Part shown: positions 59,101 through 64,000 of the stretch, piece by piece
How positions within the stretch are numbered: position 1 is the first letter of the stretch
Layout: every line of letters begins with the position of its first letter
NCBI GenBank assembly: GCA_029817715.1
Contig: JARUPY010000045.1
Span: 930,001 to 994,000, forward strand
DNA: 64,000 nt
Source of the DNA: Melastoma dodecandrum
Lineage: Eukaryota > Streptophyta > Magnoliopsida > Myrtales > Melastomataceae
Reading direction: 5' to 3'
Program-made: the position numbers and the translations under genes
The notes under the pieces: model-generated
What the model was told of the DNA's origin: nothing
The model's database searches: none
What the model saw: the letters and a program-made list of their open reading frames with translations, nothing else

Positions 59101-61340
59101 AAAATTAGGAATATAGTGGAATAAAATAATGAACAAAATAAAATGAGAAAAATGACCATATAAATATCTAATTCATCCAAACTGCGATAAAATATATTTC
59201 ATTCAATTCCAAGCACATTCTTGCTTAGCCTTGAATCCACGTCTATTCGTCAGATTATATCCACATCTAATTCGAGAATTCTTTATCACAACCAAACAGT
59301 TCTTCTTCTAGTTTAGTGCATTATTTCTTAAAGTTAAATATTTTATAAAATAAAAACTCAGATAATACTTTTGAAGATTTAGCACAAATTTACAAATTTA
59401 TCGTATCGATCGGACTTATTTTCATAACGATGCCTTTTTCTGTTTATTTATTTTCGCGAAATATTTCGTGCACAGAAATGAGGTTGACAGCACAACGTAA
59501 CACGAACAACACAAATGGATAGATTTGTACAACTGGATTTATTACCATATCATAACTCACGGCTCTTTGAAGAATTTGGTTGTAAACCCATCGGACCTCG
59601 GCGGCTTACGGCGCCTCAAATGAAACATCTTGGCCTTCACTTCCTTCGAGGAAATCGGGCCAAGAGACCAGTCACCTGCTCCGTCGTCACAGTCTGAGAT
59701 ATAATATACATCTCATCGTATCTGAATCAACAGGCATAACTCTAGGAATAATTAGAAAATAAGGAGCTGAAATACTCTACTGCCTCATTTCTCATCTCTG
59801 TCGAATCAACCAACACCACGCCATCATTCCTCGTCATTTGACGAAACGACGTTCTTGTTATTACGCCACTTCATTGTCGAAAGTTATGACAGATTCCGAT
59901 CCCCAAGCTGAAACAACCGCGCACGCGCCTTCTTGCGTGCCATGCTCTTTTCCATCTTAGCCAAGTAGTCAAACCTGGTGGCACCTGCCTTCTCAACAAT
60001 TGATACATCCGATTGCAATCTCTGGTCAAGTAACTCAGTCTATAACTCCTCAAGATGCCTCCTAGCCTCCCCCACAAAAGTGGAAAATTCACCAAGTTCG
60101 TCTTAGTTCGGCCACTTCAGGTTCCCCTTGAGTGAACTCGGTTCCTGTACAAAATGTACATAGATCGACTGGTATTGCGTCTCCGATCAAGCATGCCTCA
60201 CCGGACGACTATAATGATGATGTTTCGTCAATAACTCAAAGATCTTGAACGGAAGGCGTCGACCTTATCGTCATTACATAATAGACGCCAAACACATAGT
60301 ACAGAACAGCTTGGTGGCAAAACCATCGCGAGTTCACCATCATCATATCCAGCTTCCTGAGTATGACCTCGTCGTACGATTCGTCCAAGAGAGGAACTGT
60401 GTACCTCAAATCCTTCTAACTCTACATCCCAGACAACGATATCAAATTCCTCATCTAACTCCTCGACATATCGATCGGACGCCTCGCGTAAAATCCATCC
60501 TATGAAATCTCAACAGACCCAGAACCTCGTAACGTGTTTCCTTCCAGAAAAACCAAAAGAAAGCATTTCATTTCCTCAAAAATAAACATGTTTCACCGGC
60601 TATAGCAATATTGGTGAAGTTAGGCAATAAATGTAGGTTGATTTCTTCTTCCAAGGAGGATACGACTCATGAATACATTTTACTATAAGGAGAACAATAA
60701 TTAGGTGTTTATTTAAGTTTGTGGATGCAGAATCGTGGGGGTGCGTGAAAAAGGTACAATTGTCTGTCATGATGAAATATGATAGACTCAATAGGCCAAA
60801 ATTTTTTTAAAAAAATAAAAAACTCACACCATATAATTAATGCATTCGTACAAAAAAAACTCTTATAATATATCTTAAATGAAGCAAAATTAAATTTTTG
60901 ATAGGTATATTTAATTTCAATGTTTCTCGTGTCTTCCTATTGTGGCTTGTATGAACCTAGACATTGAATTTTCATGAAAGGTTTAATAAATTCTTGGACA
61001 GGGATAGACTCATTTAATGCTGTCCTATTCTAGAAAAGAATAAGAATTTTCTAAGAAAAAAAAAGTTATTTAGATAAATGTTATCAATTTCTTCTCAAGG
61101 AAAGGAGACAAACAGGCCATCTTATAAATTTGGCTTTGAGTGTCGATTAGGTGACGCTTTTTCTTACAAGTTCGAGGTTTAAATCAGCTGACCTCATTAC
61201 ATTTACAAAAGTTTTATGATTTAAACGTTCAACTAATTTTTTAGATTTTTTTATAAAAACAATTATATCAAAGTTTCAGTACTAAAATTGTACTTAGTAT
61301 TTCTTTTTCCCAACGCTACTAACAACATGAAATCATGATT

Positions 61341-61913
61341 TCAGTAGTTGATTTTGTGATCGCAAACGGAGACGGAGGTTTGATTCTTGATATCAATAGA
61401 AATGTCACATTTGCTGTAAGTCGCGGCTTTCATCTTGAACAGCTTCAACACCTTCACCTCTCCGTGTAGCGTCGTCGTGGATGTCAAGTTGAGCCATCCG
61501 GAATGGCAATCCGTGATGAAATACTGGTTTGAAGCCATCCTATCGGCCGAGAGGTTCACGGTCGTGCTGACATTGAGCTTCTTCCCCCTTGCGGGGAGGG
61601 TGTCTCCCTTGATCAAGGCCTCCGCAACGACTGTCTCCCTGTATTTGATGTAGGTTGTGCCGTTCTCGTACTTGAAGCTTCCGTAGTTGTGGTTATTGAC
61701 CGTGACTGTGACACCAAGCTTCATGTTGAGGATTGGCGGGAATATGGAAGTGAGTCTGTACCCCTTGAGCGCCACTGGCTGCATGACCATCTCTGGCTTC
61801 TTAGGCTTGAGGATGGTGAAATATAGAGCGACGAAGGTCGCCGCCATGATCAGAAGAAGGACAAACGTAGCGATGCAGCAGAACTTGAGGAACTTCATCA
61901 GGCAACGAGCCAT
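61341..61913 (-). CDS. LEA_2 / NHL-family membrane-anchored protein
   Basis: Single-exon gene, 190 residues from the ATG at 61913 (MARCLMKFLKFCC); an in-frame ATG at 61964 would add 17 basic residues. One N-terminal transmembrane segment (FVLLLIMAATFVALYFTIL) is followed by an LEA_2 domain with the hallmark VTVNNHNYGSFKYENGTTYIKYR. The C-terminal part has four Cys or near-Cys positions, including DCHSGW and CDISIDI. Members of the NDR1/HIN1-like group sit in the plasma membrane with the LEA_2 domain outside and several act in defence; similar proteins such as Arabidopsis At1g64065 are of unknown role. Several NxS/T sites fit an extracellular domain. No introns or lesions are seen. It lies about 330 bp from the 3' end of the COBRA-like pseudogene, on the same strand. 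Confidence 0.88.
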   Translation of the reverse strand: MARCLMKFLKFCCIATFVLLLIMAATFVALYFTILKPKKPEMVMQPVALKGYRLTSIFPPILNMKLGVTVTVNNHNYGSFKYENGTTYIKYRETVVAEALIKGDTLPARGKKLNVSTTVNLSADRMASNQYFITDCHSGWLNLTSTTTLHGEVKVLKLFKMKAATYSKCDISIDIKNQTSVSVCDHKINY

Positions 61914-62296
61914 TGTTTTCCTTGTAAGAAGGAACGAACGTTTCGAGGGGGACAGACAGACCAAGACATGATGTAATCCTCGTTAGAAACTAATGTACTG
62001 CCGAGAATGTATCATTGTTTTTATCATATGTTTTTCCAATATCGGCTAATTCGAGACTAACTCGGTTTTATAAAAATCACGTTCTTTAATAAGTAAATTG
62101 AACATACGAAATTTCGAAAGTAAGTATCCTAAAATACGAAATATTTTTGCACTAATTAGAATCAAATCGGTATCCATCAATTTTATCATTTCCTAAATTT
62201 TTTATACAATCGTAACATTTTTTTTCTACTTTACAATTTGTGGAGGAATGAATATAATTAATAAAGTAAAATTAAAAAAAATATATATAAAAAATT

Positions 62297-63977
62297 CTAC
62301 GTGTAATTGATAAGAAGGAAGAATAATAATTCTATGAATAAAATTTGCGAAAATGAACTCGTGATCTCCCGCTGATATGCACTTCCCGTCGGGATGTGAC
62401 TAGGGAGCGAGCATTCCTCACCGGTGAAGTAGAATTTCATCGGAAAGCCGTTGCCTTTGTCGACGCGAATCCCCGAGGTGTGCTTTTTCGTGAACGATAT
62501 CACCGACTGTAGTTTCCCGGGCACCCTTGGATCCTTCCTAGGATCTGTCCCGTTCGTCTCCCCAATCAGGTAGTTCAGTCCCGGTAACCCCTGCATGAAG
62601 ATCGTGTCATTGAGCTCCGGGAAGACCGTCCCGTTGAATGTGTACGCTTTCTGGTACCCTAGGATTGCTTTCTTTATCTTGGCCGCGACGAACCAGTCAG
62701 CGAAGACGTCCTCTTCCCAGTTGAAAAGAGTGACCCGGACCGACCACCCGCTCTTGTAGTCCGTGTTTACATGCCAGTTTATGCTCACCCCGCAGTGGTC
62801 AGGGCAGGGTAATGGGGTCGGGATGTGGAAGTGCTTGATCTTAGCCCAGGCGATGGCCTTCGCTGTCCTGTTCTCGAACGGTATGAGCAGGGCCTCGGGC
62901 GGGAGGAGCATAGCTTTCGCATCCTTGTTACATGATGACTTGGACTCGTTGCAGCCTCACGCACAAGTATCACTGGCTTCTTCTCTCAGTTCATCACTTG
63001 GGAGAAATCGAGGCCACCTTATTGCTTTGCCGCAACCCCGTAGATGCAGTCCGCAAAATCGATCTTGTGTGTGTATGCTCCCTTCATCATGTATATGAAC
63101 TCACCTCTCATCCATTCCCATGTCAGATTCCAGTGATCCAACCGCCCTAACGGGCTACCATTCTCGATGGTCACCTGGGCAAGGTAGTTATCCACGCATG
63201 CCTCAATGACATCGTAGGTGAAGGTAAGATCACCCGCTTGGCGAGCGAGGAACTTCGTTCTCGTGTTGTTGGCCTTGTGCTTTGGATCCTTAACGCAACA
63301 AGCATACATTGAGCTTTCTGCACTAACAATGATAGATTGTTTAATTGTTACCGCTGATCATGCTCATGACCGATCCTTTAGCAGTATATACTTACTATGG
63401 GGAGTTGGTGTGGGACATTTAATACCATCTTCTCGAGTCGGACCGTCTTTGGCATCGGGACTCCCGGCGGCTCCACCCCAAAATGAGTCCCCTTCATCTG
63501 TACCACTGCCTGGATCTGCGTCAGATCCCCGGCGGTCTCTATCAATGTGAGAAGATCACCCTGTGGATATCCCGTCAAATACGTCCCATTCCCTATTGAG
63601 GACGGGAACCCATCTGTGTCCTCCAGTACCCCCCCATCGGCAGAGACCAATATCTCCCCGTGCTGAAATCCGACGTACAACTTCCACTCGTTGAGATCGA
63701 TTGTGCCTGTGTTCAGTACCGTTGCGACCGACTTAAAGGCCCAGGACTGCACTGTCGAGTTCTTCGCGTGGGGGTACTCCTTCGTCCTCGATAGGAACTC
63801 ATACGATATAAAAATCCCATTGCAGCTATCGATCACAGGGGAATGAGCCGCAGGCTGTGCCTGCACATTGCCACCGTAATCCCCCCGATCCTGAGGATAT
63901 ATCCCACGCATCTCACAGGAAACTAACAAAACTACTGCGGCGAGGAAGAATCTCAAAGCTCTCGCCATCGTTTTCAT
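62297..63977 (-). pseudogene. COBRA-like (COBL7/10/11 group) pseudogene
   Basis: COBRA-like proteins are GPI-anchored, cell-wall-facing proteins that organise cellulose deposition. A signal peptide and first domain (SCNGIFISYEF, VLNTGTIDLNEWKLYVGF, ETAGDLTQIQAVVQMKGTHFG) lie in 63977-63392. After an intron, the SSMYACCVKDP, GRLDHWNLTWEWMRGEFIYMMKGAY and DFSQVMN segments follow in 63317-62970. Two in-frame stops occur (TAA 63021-63019, TGA 62988-62986). Then about 140 family residues are missing and the frame shifts: the CCVS-type domain core is gone, and sequence resumes at the Cys cluster TCA-stop-GC (TGA 62959-62957), then LPPEALLIPFENRTAKAIAW, CGVSINWHVNTDY, IFMQGLPGLNYLIGE and a hydrophobic GPI-type tail. 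The apparent start is 24 bp inside the window end, so promoter sequence is outside. Confidence 0.9.
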
Positions 63978-64000
63978 TTCGATGAGAGAAAGCGAAGGAA

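Larger units (their letters stand above)
55700..61330. other. Long spacer upstream of HD-ZIP IV gene, no gene supported
   Basis: The first part is promoter and 5' UTR of the HD-ZIP IV gene and includes two TAA/TTA palindromic microsatellites (listed). Open frames at 56478-56681 (Lys/Arg-rich, from a GAA-rich tract), 56783-57055, 59515-59697 and minus-strand frames near 59871-60500 are short, low complexity or unlike known proteins. The 59515-60510 interval has less AT bias and may be the remnant of a gene or element, but I cannot name it. Confidence 0.45.

Noticed and set aside
61914..61964. Upstream ATG of the LEA_2 gene as the start
   Set aside because: Possible, but the added 17 residues are not family-like and MARCLMKFLKFCC directly before the membrane segment is the more usual layout. 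Kept as an alternative.

Overview
The window is plant nuclear DNA from a eudicot. It has AT-rich spacers, multi-exon genes with GT-AG introns, a nuclear tRNA-Trp and typical angiosperm families (derlin, TOM1, PPR, HD-ZIP IV, CC-NB-ARC-LRR). A rosid, possibly from Myrtales, fits the protein sequences best, but I cannot fix the species. No prokaryotic, viral or CRISPR feature is visible.

Layout. 1-8.1 kb is repeat-rich spacer holding two gene fragments fused tail to head on the minus strand: the last two exons of an ALS3/STAR2-type transporter, and a decayed phage-type organellar RNA polymerase gene. 8.2-13.3 kb holds two intact convergent genes, a DERLIN-2 (+) and a TOM1/TOM3-type seven-pass membrane protein (-). 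After a 2.4 kb spacer come tRNA-Trp(CCA) and a single-exon mitochondrial PPR gene (+). 17.8-23.6 kb is a rearranged patchwork: a copy of the PPR/phospholipase intergenic region with dead phospholipase 3' exons, an LRR-only NLR pseudogene, and two copies of an NLR upstream region. 23.7-27.6 kb is intact CNL gene A. 29.5-35.6 kb (-) is an intact 18-exon patatin phospholipase A-I gene (LRR + ARM + patatin). 38.2-48.8 kb is a tandem duplication carrying intact CNL genes B and C. 48.5-50.9 kb (-) is an intact 12-exon GH1 beta-glucosidase, and 52.6-55.6 kb (-) is an intact 10-exon ATML1/PDF2-type HD-ZIP IV gene. After 5.7 kb of spacer come an LEA_2/NHL gene (-) and a dead COBRA-like gene (-) that reaches the window edge.

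How it fits together. From memory of Arabidopsis locus numbers, the non-NLR genes are in the same order as two Arabidopsis segments: ATML1-BGLU47-TOM1-DER2.1 on chromosome 4 and BGLU45/46-PLAI-PPR336 on chromosome 1. The window would then be an unfractionated ancestral block into which an NLR cluster expanded. Each CNL gene is followed by an antisense copy of the 3' end of the beta-glucosidase; only the copy behind CNL C belongs to a complete gene. CNL and beta-glucosidase tail were therefore duplicated together, and gene A moved between PPR and phospholipase carrying that tail. The most unusual molecular features are a fourfold 16-residue repeat inside the NB-ARC domain of gene B, a sharply bounded A-like tract of about 640 bp in the LRR of gene B, and the in-phase intron-to-intron fusion of RNA polymerase and ALS3 fragments.
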